Below are positions 23,391-23,419 of a DNA stretch of 23,419 nt, piece after piece (position 1 is the first letter of the stretch; each line of letters opens with the position of its first letter). A program made the translations under genes and the position numbers. Source of the stretch: Methanosarcina sp. UBA5 (GTDB lineage: Archaea; Halobacteriota; Methanosarcinia; Methanosarcinales; Methanosarcinaceae); assembly GCF_002505485.1 (NCBI RefSeq), contig NZ_DAVG01000015.1, forward strand, positions 979 to 24,397. Reading direction: 5' to 3'. Under the pieces are notes generated by a model that was given only the letters and a program-made list of their open reading frames with translations, searched no databases and had not been told where the DNA came from.

Positions 23391-23419
23391 GAATCCCTTT
23401 TAAATTTTTATCTCAAAGA

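Overview
The window looks like a chromosomal segment of a methanogenic archaeon of the Methanosarcina type. The grounds are a formylmethanofuran dehydrogenase subunit B paralogue, a tRNA-Trp gene carrying an intron with the layout of a box C/D guide RNA, a bacterial-type GroES/GroEL pair (a known acquisition of Methanosarcina), a methanogen-style membrane histidine kinase, GGTGA/GGAGG ribosome binding sites, frequent GTG/TTG starts, and long AT-rich spacers. The species cannot be read from the sequence alone.

Layout. (1) 1-2230 looks like the end of an accessory element: a DUF927-type protein cut by the window edge, a small partner gene, about 1 kb of AT-rich DNA without genes, and a tRNA-Ser(CGA)-like gene whose acceptor stem does not pair properly. 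(2) 2367-4528 holds an orphan FwdB paralogue without the catalytic Cys-His segment, a spacer with two inverted repeats, and intron-containing tRNA-Trp. (3) 4819-8772 is mostly house-keeping or unknown: an uncharacterised Cys/His protein, a class I aminotransferase, a small protein that seems to start at ACG, and an RNase H-like protein followed by a hairpin and a 14-nt tandem repeat. (4) 9039-11704 is groES-groEL, with a leaderless winged-helix regulator gene divergent from it. (5) 11829-16552 has a DUF362/ferredoxin protein, two tandem genes each with two PRC-barrel domains, a tiny four-motif DnaJ-type zinc-finger protein and an HNH-like zinc protein. (6) 16688-20829 has a MASE3-like/PAS histidine kinase with a Cys cluster inserted in its ATPase domain, then a phosphoribosyltransferase and an alpha/beta hydrolase. 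(7) 20830-23419 is poor in genes and contains a frameshifted kinase remnant and a stand-alone target-recognition domain of a type IIG/TaqI-like methyltransferase.

Several genes fit a stress or protein-quality theme (GroES/GroEL, its divergent regulator, DnaJ-type zinc finger, PRC-barrel proteins), but nothing shows that they act as one system. The observations most worth checking are the FwdB paralogue without its active-site residues, two genes whose best-supported starts are not canonical codons (ACG and ATA), the Cys insertion in the kinase, the defective tRNA-Ser, and the tRNA-Trp intron guide geometry.
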